Of a DNA stretch of 64,000 nucleotides, positions 15,161 to 26,480 are shown one piece after another (position 1 is the stretch's first letter; every line of letters starts with the position of its first letter). The notes under the pieces were generated by a model. That model saw nothing but the letters and a program-made list of their open reading frames with translations. It made no database searches and was not told where the DNA came from. Made by a program: the position numbers and the translations under genes. The DNA is from Argopecten irradians (Eukaryota; Mollusca; Bivalvia; Pectinida; Pectinidae): positions 13,022,008 through 13,086,007 of the forward strand of contig NC_091134.1 of the NCBI RefSeq assembly GCF_041381155.1, written 5' to 3'.

Positions 15161-16552
15161 ATCCGTATGTTTGCATTAGATTGTAGAACAATTTACCAAG
15201 AGTCAGTTAATGTACCCACTGTATCACAACCATAGTATCTGCCTCATCAGCATGCTATTTTTTTTCTGATTTGTAAAATAGAACAAAGGTTGATAATATC
15301 TAATATCAACACCCGTTTGATTGTTTCTGCTAAAGACAATCGATGCAATTAAGATAGTATCGAAAATTACGAACTGATAAATACAATGACCAAATTGTTG
15401 ATTTCAATGTCAGAGTAGTAAAATGGACATAAAATAGTAAATAAATGTTTACGCTAACTTCAACATTGTGTATTTCTTAATGTCCTGAAGTTAAAGAGAA
15501 TGCATTACATGATCGTGGCATAAGTCAGTTGCTAACTTGCTGAGACAGACATCAACAGTCAAGAAATCAGTACCGTTTGTTAATTAGTTCGGAAAATCTC
15601 GCGTCTAGATTAGGCGTATGTGAAGAATTAATCTTTCGATTTTCACATAAAATACAACCAAATGTGGTGCCGATTTTTGCGGCGTGCGTTTTAGGTATAA
15701 AGCTATACATTCGTTTACCGAGTACAGCGCACCCTAACGTAATAGTACAAGGTTCAGCTTGTAGTACAGTTAAGACGTTGCACCTCCGCACTGAGTAATA
15801 AGGCTCTATGCATATCAATCCGCGTTAATGCCAATATACGAGGATTCTATTACCGATAGTTGGAGGGTGGTGATAGAAGGTTGGCAACCATATATCTAAC
15901 ATACTACATAAAGTAGCGTTTGTAAGGGTTCGATTCTTTTGAAAGCAGCAGTGGTTCTGAGAAAACATGTTGAGTTTTAAGGAAGAGAGAACACATGTCG
16001 ATATTCGACCATGCTATTTATTCTTAAAATAGGTTTTGTGCATGGAAAAGGTCGTTGGTTCAAATAAAGCCGCCTACTGCTTTGTCTCGAATACATCGGT
16101 CTTTCCAATTATACCATTAAGTTTCAGAAAGTGTTGCTATTTAAGGGCCTTCATGAAAAACATAGTGCGGAAGAGGCCGAGTTTTGTTTTTCAATTATCA
16201 CACATAATCTTCGAATTCGTGAGGCAAATTCCTTGTTAGGTGACTATTTGTCAGTGAGTGCGAAAAAAAACCCAACATCAAATGGTCATCGTACAAGGAT
16301 CGCCTCAATCAACAAAATCTCTTTCTTTTAATAATAATGATCATTACCCAATAGATAGACAGCAAGCAGCCGCGCCTCGTTTCAATGTCGGAGTGAATGT
16401 CGGAGAATACACGTCACGTGTGGTACCCCCTGTAGTTTGACTGACTATACGCATAAGTAAACACAAGTGTTATTGGAAACATCAATACGTACTATATTGT
16501 TCCTCTTATACGAAGTTTTTTACTATACATATTGTAATTATTTTATTTTTAT

Positions 16553-16640
16553 TTTGTAGTGTTATCTCACTGGAACATTCATCTGAAGACACCGAGCAAC
16601 GTACTCCGCACAGTTAAATTAGCCCGATAATTAACAAAGC
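16553..16640 (-). repeat. Dispersed repeat family 2, antisense fragment
   Basis: GTAGTGTTATCTCACTGGAA, CATCTGAAGACACCGAGCAA and CGTACTCCGCACAGTTAAAT match the antisense of the segment near 62150-62235 in the long copy. A further very short fragment is at 11448-11482 (ATAGTGTTATCTTACTGAAG). Confidence 0.6.
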
Positions 16641-16827
16641 AATGACTCAAATGCCACGTTCCTTATTATTAAGTATTAACAAAAATAGTTTCTAAATACC
16701 AAATGTATGATTAGTGATCATGAGATTTTTATCAGTTCATGATTAAGGCGTTCAAATTTAAATATATAGATCAATGTTGTGGACATGTCGAAATAGAGAA
16801 AAAGTGATATACAAATTTTAGTAATTT

Positions 16828-16935
16828 AGAGGGTGACAGTGCCTAGTGTCACACCGGGGATATCACTGTCACCCGAGACGAGGCCGAGGGTGACGGTGAT
16901 ATTCCGAGAGGTGACACTAGGCACTGTTACCCTCT
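16828..16935. repeat. 108-bp GC-rich inverted repeat (foldback)
   Basis: Outer arms 16828-16852 (AGAGGGTGACAGTGCCTAGT...) and 16911-16935 match at 24 of 25 positions. The inner arms (ATATCACTGTCACCC and GGGTGACGGTGATAT) continue the stem with few mismatches around a loop GAGACGAGGCCGAG. It is much more GC-rich than its flanks. Confidence 0.85.
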
Positions 16936-18906
16936 AATGCAGGTAGTATTTCATTTTATACAATGAAAATTTTTCAATATTATAATCTATGAAAAAGTCT
17001 GGAAAAAAAATATTCCCTCTTTATGAAATATTTAAAATCTTTTGAAAACATTTTAACTTAGTTAAAAAAAATTTTGCAACACAGGTTTTTGTCGCGTACT
17101 GTAGCGATGCATCAACTGGTTTTGTTAAAAATAATGATAACCAATGCGCTGAGCCCCTACGTTGATCGATGGGGTAAGTTATTATATTTTTTTATCAAAC
17201 CAGAAGCAGACGCCTGTGGTTAAAAGTCGAAAACTCACCGTCGGCAGTAAAATAACATCAGCTTCTACTCAATCGCGCTTATTTTCATTGCATTGTGAAA
17301 AAAAACTCACACAATAAGCATTCAGTGAAATATTGTTGTTGTCTCGTCTCAGGCGTTTGTTAAAATCTTAACGTTTTCGTAATTTTCAATGAATTTTGGT
17401 TTAGTCCCGTCGTCTGTTTACAACATTTAATAGCAACGTCATGAAGACGCTTGTATGTCTTCCGTTCACCTAACCGACGGGTTAATAAATCCAGCATATA
17501 GCACTTGGACGTTATGCGAAAAGATGTAAACGCAAAGCTCTGTACTTGATTTGAAAAAAAAGATATTGATAAATAGATTAATTTAGCAAAACTATTACCA
17601 AATAGCTCTAGGTAAATTTTGAAGCGCCGCTTCAAACAACAAAGATGGCGTCGAAAAAAGAAACGAGTGCGCATCTCTTTCGGGTGGTTAATATAATTCA
17701 CTATCACCTGTTGCTAATGGGTTGCTACGAACGTGTCTATTGTCTCCTATTGTTATAATGCCGTGTTATAGTGTTAAATACCAAATATCTCTCGACCTAT
17801 CAGAATTCAGGATTCTCACTTGAGGTATAATAACCTTTACTATCATTCTGTACAATATAGATGGCAACAGGTTCCAATTCAATTGCAATTATAACTGCAG
17901 AGCATCAACCAACAAATGCCATTAAATTGTCAATTTAATACCACGACAGAAAAAACACTTTCCCATCTAAATAAGATATAGAGTACTCTTAGTGGAAACA
18001 TTGGCATTTAATGTAGAACCAGGTTAGACTATGCTAGAGTGCATGTGAGAAAAAAAGGCTGGGGTTTTCTTATGATAAAGTTCAATTGTATACGAACTCA
18101 CTCTGCGAGTACACAGGTGTACCATTTCTCTGATTAGATCTTAATCGAGGAAACTAAACCAACTCGTTTAAATCTTACACGACAAAAATATTTTTTTTCA
18201 TTGGATTTAAATAAAAAAAATATATATAGATACACTTTTAAGTTGAAGAAGAATGATGATAGTGTTTCGTTATACACTTTAACACTTGACCAAGATTTTC
18301 CTTTCGGAGCCGCGCGCGATAGGAAAATGATATCAAATACGAATCGTATTGCCGTACCGACCTTTCCGGATAACCTACAATTTTGTATGTGAGGTATCGT
18401 TTTCAGTTTTTATTATGAAAATATGTATTACTAGCGTTTGCTTATGATATAAGTCATGTAGATCTACCGAGATAGTGTCACTTGTACATGTTAAACGATG
18501 AAAGATATAGAGTGTTCATAAAACACACGCAGCGCTGTTCTCTTATAGACATTTCCAACGAATAGTTCTTTAGAAAAAAGACGTAATTTCATATTCTTTA
18601 TGGCATGTGGAATGAAATAGCCAACAAATGAAAATACCTAAATATATCTTGGGACAAGAATGTCTGTGAATAAAATATTAATAATAAAAAGAATTCAATG
18701 ACACAGTAAACTGAAATTCAGTCTATACATAGTAAGTGCATGCGCTTTATATTGGTATATTTTGGGCTTTTCGATTCCATGTTTCAACTGTCTGAATGCC
18801 AGAAATGTTTCAAGTATCGCAATCAATTTTAACATGAAATCGCGATATATTCAAAAATGAAGAATATGGAAAAATGATATCGACAGGACATGAATTGTAC
18901 ATTAGA

Positions 18907-19085
18907 GGCCGCGATGGCCTAGTGGTTGACATGTCCCGACATATTACCACACGCCCTTGCACCTCTGGGTAACGAGTTCGAATCCCACCTGTGGCAGTAG
19001 CTAGATATTGACCGTAGTTCGGTAGATTTTTTTCCCGTTTGTTAAATAAATCAAACCCAAGTATTTTAGGAACGGGAAAGTACTA
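18907..19085 (+). repeat. tRNA-derived SINE, degenerate
   Basis: The tRNA-like head has an A box TGGCCTAGTGG (18915) and a B box GAGTTCGAATCCC (18974). A short body follows (GACCGTAGTTCGGT) and an A/T-rich tail GTTAAATAAATCAAAC. The body is internally deleted compared with the copy at 44121. It is not a functional tRNA, because the cloverleaf fails. Confidence 0.75.
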
Positions 19086-20180
19086 GTTTTATATGCTCTG
19101 TTGTGATTAGAATACCAGGAAAATAAAATCTGTTTTGAGCGACATCACATTCCTTCGAATTTCGCCGCATATCTTCGTCTTTACAGGGGATCATTACATC
19201 AAATAATTTTATTCCTTACTGTCAAGGTTAGAAAAGGTATACATAAAAGATTATTTTATTATTAAAGCGACAAATACCCCCACAACAATCACAAAATATC
19301 CTATTAATTGACCATATGAAGAGAATATAATACGACTTTCTTCCCGTAGTATTGATAAAACCCCATAAAGACTCTGTGTATCACATCTAATGCGGTTATA
19401 CTGGGATAATAAGAAATACATTGTCGTATGTATTACAAAACTGACTGCGGTGTTATCGGTAGTTTCATTGGCCATTACATTTTTATCGTCCAATAGTTTT
19501 AGGCAGAACATGCTTTGCCCATGGTAGCACTAACTAGTTTATAGAACAGATAAAAACATACTGTTACACTGGGATTTGCTCTCTTAAATGTTTCAAACAA
19601 ATTCTGAAAGCTTATGATGTCACTAAATAGATTTTCAATGTATTCCAGACATATCTCCGGATTTTCTGTCCCGTGGCGGGTTCTAGATAATTCATGATTA
19701 CCGCGATATCCGCCTTTCGGACCGGAACAAATAGGTTCGACTTTATCAATGCAAACTAACTACAGCCAAATTTGCGAAATCCAATTAGTACACGTAATTG
19801 ATTGCCTTAACTGTTTTATCGCATTTTCCCCACAGAAGGATTTATATTTTCGTGCTGATAACAAAATTCAGGCCTTGTTCGTTTCTTTACACTCAGAAAA
19901 CGGCATGAAACCTAGATTGACGTTTTAACTGGCGTCCTTTTGTTGAAATGCAGTTGTGACATTCGACATACGCCGCCGACAAATATCTTTCCGACTTTGC
20001 TGAAGTTTTGTATATAGTCAGAACTCAAGTAGATTAAAATCTTACAATGCAACGCATGAGGCACATTAGTATAACTTAAAAGATTTTATTGTTATGGTTT
20101 CATCTTATATTTTTATGTCTCTGTATTGAAAAGAGGTGGCACATCGTATAGTTCATGTCCATCTAGTGACGTCATGTAAA

Positions 20181-20515
20181 TAGGGCGTTAGAACCTATTG
20201 CATGATGGTAAAGGGCGACTTTAAATTGGCTCTTATACTTTATCCTTTGATCCGACTGTCTTTTTCCGAATCTCTTGATGAGCGTTTACCTATGAGGTAG
20301 GCTCTGGGTTCTGTCCCATTGCCGAGATATGCAGTTTCTGCTCCTATTTAGCGCTCAGCAGAAATTAAGTGGGACGACCGGTTTACCTTTTGTCAGAATA
20401 ATGTGAATTGCAGGGTATGTTGTTCGATATTTTTGAAAGTTTACTTCAGTGAGATAGCACTATAAAACGGGTAAGATTCATTATACATCTCCCGAAACAA
20501 AACAAAACAAAAAAA
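20181..20515 (+). repeat. Dispersed repeat family 2, shorter copy
   Basis: It shares TAGGGCGTTAGAA, CCTATTGCATGATGGTAAAG, TAGGCTCTGGGTTCTGTCCC, TTTAGCGCTCAGCAG, GTGGGACGACCGGTT and CAGTGAGATAGCACTATAAA with the copy at 61872, in the same order. It ends in an AAAAC-rich tail. Confidence 0.8.
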
Positions 20516-22390
20516 AACAACCAAACGCTACGTACAACATATTAAATACAGTAGTGTATAGTCTTCCTTACACGATTAACCTATGATGTTAACAGGACAT
20601 TGGTGAGTGATACATCAAAATTGATGTGTGTGAGTTTAGGAGTAAATAGTTACATAGCATCCTTCTTATGGTTTCGAAAATATATGATGTCAAATCTGTC
20701 CAAAAGTTGCGTTTCTAAATATAAATCGGACTGCATTGACTAACACAAGGTGTTTCTTTGTAATTGGAAAGTACAAGTCCTTTTTTAGTTTTCAAACCTT
20801 CAACATACGATACAATTAGGTTCAAATTCCATATACTAGTCTATTCATCGCCTTTATCAATTAATAGTTAGTATTTTAATATCTCGGGGTCCCTTCGAGT
20901 TTAACTCGGTATATATAACGTTTAGGTTGATCGGGTTAGTTTAACCCTATAAAGTGCACGCCCCTGGCTTGATTGATAACCGCCATCATATTATCATCGT
21001 TTTCAGTTGGCGATGGATCAATTCTAGTGGAGATTTATTGGCATCCCATTCTCGTTTTAGTGCTTTATTACCGAGATTAACACCAGATTTTCATTTACAT
21101 CCGATTTTGACAGGAAAATTATGGACCATATCAATCGGCAAGTATAGCGAAAAAGATTTACGAAATACCGGAAATGTTTGTCAATGCGGACATCAAATTG
21201 ATTGATTCGAGAATATTTATGAAGGCAAAGGAAAAAGGCAGAACATATCCGATTAATCCAAAGACGAAGTGAACTATTTACACCATTGTTGCCAGTGCCA
21301 ACCCGCGGTTTATTTTTCATAGTTTAAAATTCTGTCGTTTTTATGTAACGTTTTGGTCGCCTGTATAATGGTGAGTTAGATAGATTGCTAAAGTAGGAGG
21401 TATAGTATGCTTTTGTCTCCGTTTTCTTATAATTTTTTTATAAATGTTTGTAGACGGTCACGCTGATTATGCTTACGCTAACGTCACGCAAGGCATTTCG
21501 ATATATCAGAGCTACTTCCCTTCGTTTCACTCCGTCAGTACTGTGTGTATGAAAAGGTCCGAGGTAATCCGAACATAACATTGTAGCGTACCCCTCCTGA
21601 ATCGTGCTGTCGAAACAGCGTATTTGTAAAACCGTAAGAGTGAATGGGATTTCTGATGTTAGCTGTCGATGAAATGGTGTTTGTCTTTCTATAAAGGACA
21701 TATTGCTTTTGCTTCAGATTAATGAGAATTCAAACAATGTGTGTATTTCTAAACAAACTTATATCCCACGACAGCTGTCAATAAATACACGACGTATACA
21801 TATTTTTCTTGTGTCTATACACATAATTTAATAACGAATCCATTGATCATTGATACATAATTTCAAGTGCCAATAATTTGCTGTTGAGAACGTCTTCAAA
21901 TTTCTTAATTATTCACATTTCTAATTAAAACCGGGGCATTGTTCTTAAGCCAATAACAAAATACACACACACATTCATGGGATACGATTTTTTGTCTTCT
22001 TATAATAACCTCGTCAATACATAAAACATGTTTTTATTGAATAACATTCTATGCCCTGTTTATTGAATTATTTAAACAAGGTCTGTTCAAATATTTGACG
22101 ATATTGATTTTTGTAAAATTTAAATAAACCCTTCACCTATACACTTGTTATTTGGATATCGATATATGTATTGTAGACGTTTGTTTATTGAAAGGAAGTC
22201 TCATGAACGTTTCTACGTCATTATAAATAAGATCAACACGGACGATCCTTGTTTATCATTAATTTGTTTAAAAATCGAACACAGTGAGAGCTATTGATAA
22301 TTTTAAGCAAACCAAGAATTGGTAATTATCAAGGAAGCTGGATTTATCTTCACCAATGCTAATATCGTTTTTTTCTCTCTACGTTATAGT

Positions 22391-22656
22391 GAGACAGAAG
22401 AACAGGCCAAGTAACAGTTATGGAATTATTTGACGATCGATATGATAATGGCATAACTGGATGTACCACCCAGCCTTTAGTATCAGTGTTCGATCAAACT
22501 AAAAATGGAGATTTTGCATCCGAATGCTCGCTATCTATAAATAGGCCTATTAGTTGGCTCGTTAAAATATCTGAGACTTGTGCTACCTATCTGTCATCCC
22601 CATCTGCCTATAGCATTGTTGTACTCCTCTGCTGCCGATTTTCTTTAAAACTCTGA
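22391..22656 (+). CDS. Candidate first coding exon, product not recognised
   Basis: A convincing acceptor (TTTTTTTCTCTCTACGTTATAG) ends at 22390. A short leader follows, then ATG at 22420 with G at -3 and G at +4. The open frame begins MELFDDRYDNGITGCTT and runs 78 codons to 22656. An acidic N-terminus like this is plausible for a nuclear or cytosolic protein, but no domain is visible. No strong donor is seen before the stop, and no partner exon was identified. It may be a chance open frame. Confidence 0.2.
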
Positions 22657-23040
22657 CTTTTAATTCAGACTCGATGCTGTGTTAATTCTGGCACCAGAAT
22701 AATCAGCCGATAATGAGTCAGCAAGAGTCGACTTAAAGTCGGCCGGTTTTAACAGTGTCTGTTGCATTCTTTGTGATCATTCAAGTGGATAGCAAACAGC
22801 ACAATGTACAAAAGAAATGAACCATTTATATTATATTTAATCGCAAAATATCGGAGAAACTTCTGGAAGTCTTCGATTCGGTTCCTGTTCTGAGGAATGT
22901 CATCGGGATTCTGTTGTTGCCGTCCCAAGAATATAGTTTTGCTTTGAAAAATACTTCACATATTTTCATATACTCAAGAGTTTTCATTATCAAGCACTGA
23001 TCCCTAATTCATGTATCTGCGTATACAGTCAACTATCTTA

Positions 23041-23884
23041 AATGTATTTTCACATCGACTTAATGTCACGTTTTCACACCCAAATACATTTTCACATTGA
23101 CTAAATGTCACGTTTTCACATCTTACTCTGTCACATCGACTTAATGTCACTTTTTCACACCCAAAAACATTTTCACATCGACTCGATATCACGTTTTCAC
23201 ATCCAACATTTTCCACATCGACTTAATGTCACGTTTTCACACCCAAATACATTTTCACATCGACTTAATGTCGCGTTTTCACACCCAAAAACATTTTCAC
23301 ATCGACTTAATGTCGCGTTTTCACACCCAACAACATTTTCACATCGACTTAATGTCACGTTTTCACACCCAAAAACATTTTCACATCGACTTAATGTCAC
23401 GTTTTCACCCCAACAACATTTTCACATCGACTTAATGTCACGTTTTCACACCCAAATACATTTTCACATCGACTTAATGTCACGTTTTCACACCCAAATA
23501 CATTTTCACATCGACTTAATGTCACGTTTTCACACCCAACAACATTTTCACATCGACTAATGTCACGTTTTCACACCCAACAACATTTTCACATCGACTT
23601 AATGTCACGTTTTCACACCCAAATACATTTTCACATCGACTTAATGTCACGTTTTCACACCCAACAACATTTTTCACATCGACTTAATGTCACTTTTTCA
23701 CACCCAAAAACATTTTCACATCGACTTGATATCACATTTTCACATCCAACATTTTTCACATCGACTTAATGTCACGTTTTCACACCCAAATACATTTTCA
23801 CATCGACTTAATGTCACGTTTTCACACCCAACGACATTTTCACATCGACTTAATGTCGCGTTTTCACACCCAAAAACATTTTCA
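23041..23884. repeat. 42-bp minisatellite, ~20 units
   Basis: A tandem array whose unit holds two TTTTCACA subunits (about 24 + 18 bp): TTTTCACATCGACTTAATGT, then TTTTCACACCCAAATACA. The CCCAA-AC segment varies (AAATAC, AAAAAC, AACAAC), and the TGTCACG segment varies with TGTCGCG. Because 42 is a multiple of 3, frames stay open across many units on both strands: + strand MSRFHTQIHFHIDL repeats (up to 151 codons) and - strand CENVTLSRCENVFG repeats. These are by-products, not genes. A distinctive diverged unit (CGATATCACGTTTTCACATC) appears twice, near 23176 and 23720, inside a higher-order duplication offset by ~543 bp. Confidence 0.95.
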
Positions 23885-24825
23885 AGACGACATAAATTAG
23901 CAATTTGTAGTTGAGAAGAGTCATTTTCGCGAATTCGAATCGCCCTCAAATAACGCAAAAATACACAACATGCGAAAATAAATGGATTTTCTGCATATTC
24001 AAGAAAAGAGTTGTACACTGAACAACGAGGACTGAATACATACAGCCCTGGTACAGGTATAGTTCATGTATATGACATGTTAAAATGATTTACCGAGGCG
24101 GTAAAACTACGAATTTGGTTTTTTTTTCTTATCTGAAGATCAGATTTAAAGGGCGATAACAAGAAACTTATGATAAAACATTTCTGTAACATGAACATAA
24201 ATGTATGTAAAACATTTATAAATAGCAAGATGGATGTCTACCCGTCGTTTCACCGAACATATCGCTGACACTTTAATGCGAAAAATACACTAGTAACTAT
24301 GTTCACCTATGCTTTTAACATTCATCTGTGAACTAAGTCAGATCCCCATATACATCAAAATCAAATTAAAAAGGTTATTATTAAAAGCCGAATGTACGGT
24401 GTCACTACCATGTGACATCAACACTTCACTGTAAATTCTTACTCAGCGATATTTGCTACAGCTGTTTTCAGAAATGAAATTCTGCACCACCATTTGTCTA
24501 TTTCACACAGTATGTACATTTCATAAAGCCTTACGTTTGAAGCGTCGCACGTCATATTTACCAGTATAAATTTACTTTCGGTTAAAATTATGCATATATG
24601 TACTTTTAGATCATTATTATCTTGTAAATTAAATTAGATATCATTGGGGTTTTTTCCCAGTTTTTAATGAATATCATCTCGTTCAGTTTTTTGGGACTAT
24701 ATGCATCTGTTTGTTTTTTGGAACATACTGGTTCATTTCTAAAAACATGCTTAATTTCTTGTCTTGTAATCAATAAATTCAAACTTCATTGTACCCCAAG
24801 AGTCCCATCATTGTTACAAGGAAGA

Positions 24826-24905
24826 AACTACACGAATATACCACAGCTTTCCAAAAACAAACAGTCACACAGGGGAGACAGTTCTTGATGGATTCTTAGC
24901 TGTTG
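24826..24905 (+). repeat. Dispersed repeat family 2, short fragment
   Basis: AACTACACGAATATACCACA and GCTTTCCAAAAACAAACAGT resemble the segment at 62266-62300 (ACACGAACATACCGCAGTCT), followed by TTCTTAGCTGTTGATACC, which is like the family tail. An even shorter match (ATATACCGCAGCCTCCC) sits near 4653. Confidence 0.4.
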
Positions 24906-26377
24906 ATACCACTTTAAGCCTAGCCCTTTAAATTTAAATTTAAACCCCCCAAACTAGGTAAGTTATAAGAAAGTAAGAGCCCTATAATGATGTTGAGTTA
25001 TGGATCCTTAGAATTCAGTCGTTTGAATCAAACCAATTTACGCAGGCACCCTCACGCTCGCTATGTCTAACTTGACGGGGTATGCATCTTTAACATTTCT
25101 CACAGCAACCGAAGCATGAGGATGGCGATCACGCGGAGCATCTCGGGAACGTCCATAATAAAAGATGGTTTGTATACAAATGTCTCTCCTGTGTTATCTT
25201 ACACAAAGACCCTTTTTATAAACTTTTGAAATAGACCAGCAGTTCTGATGCGGCCTTCACCTTTGTTTAACATGAATTTCCGTAAAGATGCCTTTTATAA
25301 AATTCAACAGGGCTATTTATTTATCTACGAGGTCAGGTTTGTGTATACATCAGTTTGATTCTATACAATTTGCTTACCTATACAGGTCGCTACGTCTGCA
25401 CCGTGGTTTTTCTTTCTGCTATTGCTCAACGGAGATTGATGATTTGTTTATCGCATTAAAACTTTTTGTTAAAGATGCCGAATACCATGGTCGTGTGCCT
25501 GGGTCGTATAGGCCCTAAAATAAATCTTGTATATATCGCTTGTAATGATCGTGGCGCGTCACTATTACGGAATGAATGCCACAGTTTTCTTATGTTTGTC
25601 AGCTTAGAGATTTTTGTTTTAGATAATTAGATCAAACATTTCGGAGAATGTTGAAGCCTCACATTTCGTACGAGTGTCGATTTATGTCTAAAAGGAGTGC
25701 GTTTTTACGTCTTCCTTTTTTTTTAAATGATTAGATAATTGATTCGTGATTTTTATAAAACTACATGAGATTACATTTACATAATAAAGTTGTTCACTGA
25801 CCAAATATTGACAACGCAAATAAAGTAATTATCCCTATAATTGAGAATAACAGGAGCGTCTTTCACAAGATTTATCATTTTCATTTTTTTTTAAATTTTC
25901 ACAAGTGTTTTCCATTTTATCTTTCAAACAGCTCCTTCGCCCTAGTATTAAACACCCAGGGACGTTATCATTATCTGTCAGACTGGAATTATAAACGACG
26001 TACGGCGGATATCGAAACAAAACAAAAGACAACATGGGGTCTTACGAATAGGACACTGGTTCCCAACAATAGCTTGAGAAAGATCGTCTTTCAAAACGAC
26101 CCGACTGATTTTATAAACAAAGTGTTGTATTTCGTTTCCTTTCTCGTGTCGAAATCCTTTCTTTTCCCCCACCACAATCGCAACATGCCTCCTTTCCTGT
26201 CCTGTATATAAAGTTAGCTTCAAAAAGAAAGCTACTGGGCAAGTCTACTGAAAGGTTCAGAAAATAAACAATTTTTAGCAAAAGGTACACTCTACTGTTT
26301 ACCCATAGAATCTTAAACGGTAAGGTAATATTTCTCAGTTTTGTTTCTCAGTTTTGTTTGATTTCTCCTATGTCCTT

Positions 26378-26480
26378 TTTAGTCATGGTCACATTATAGG
26401 GCGTAACCTGTTTTTGGTGGTTGACGAATACCGGAGTACCCGGAGATAAACCCATCGATTTAAATGTTAGACCTAGTTAC
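26378..26480 (-). repeat. SINE fragment (same family as 44121)
   Basis: Antisense match to the body: ACCGGAGTACCCGGAGATAA and GTCATGGTCACATTATAGGG. Only the central and 3' parts remain. Confidence 0.6.

Larger units (their letters stand above)
15161..18906. other. No confident gene; repeats and a weak start
   Basis: Overlapping frames on both strands at 15567-15818 (83 and 73 codons) are unrecognised, as is a 115-codon frame on the - strand at 17360-17707. On the + strand, AACAAAGATGGCGTCG at 17638-17653 is a good initiation context, but its frame is only ~35 codons. The foldback at 16828 and a family 2 fragment at 16553 are in this block. Confidence 0.5.
19086..23040. other. No confident gene apart from the 22.4-kb candidate exon
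   Basis: Contains the family 2 copy at 20181. Overlapping open frames at 20954-21320 on both strands show no domain and no strong splice sites. A dispersed CTACTTCCCTTCGTTTCACT sequence lies at ~21512. Confidence 0.5.

Noticed and set aside
17360..17707. 115-codon minus-strand frame
   Set aside because: No recognisable motif, AT-rich codon use like the background, and no supporting splice or start context.
18907..18996. tRNA gene
   Set aside because: A and B boxes are present, but the stems do not form a cloverleaf, and the sequence continues into a SINE body seen at other loci.
23041..23884. CRISPR array
   Set aside because: The repeats are contiguous without unique spacers, and the genome is eukaryotic.
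23105..23914. Repetitive His-rich (+) or Cys-rich (-) proteins
   Set aside because: Open frames on both strands and in more than one frame follow from a 42-bp unit; there is no promoter, signal peptide or unique sequence.
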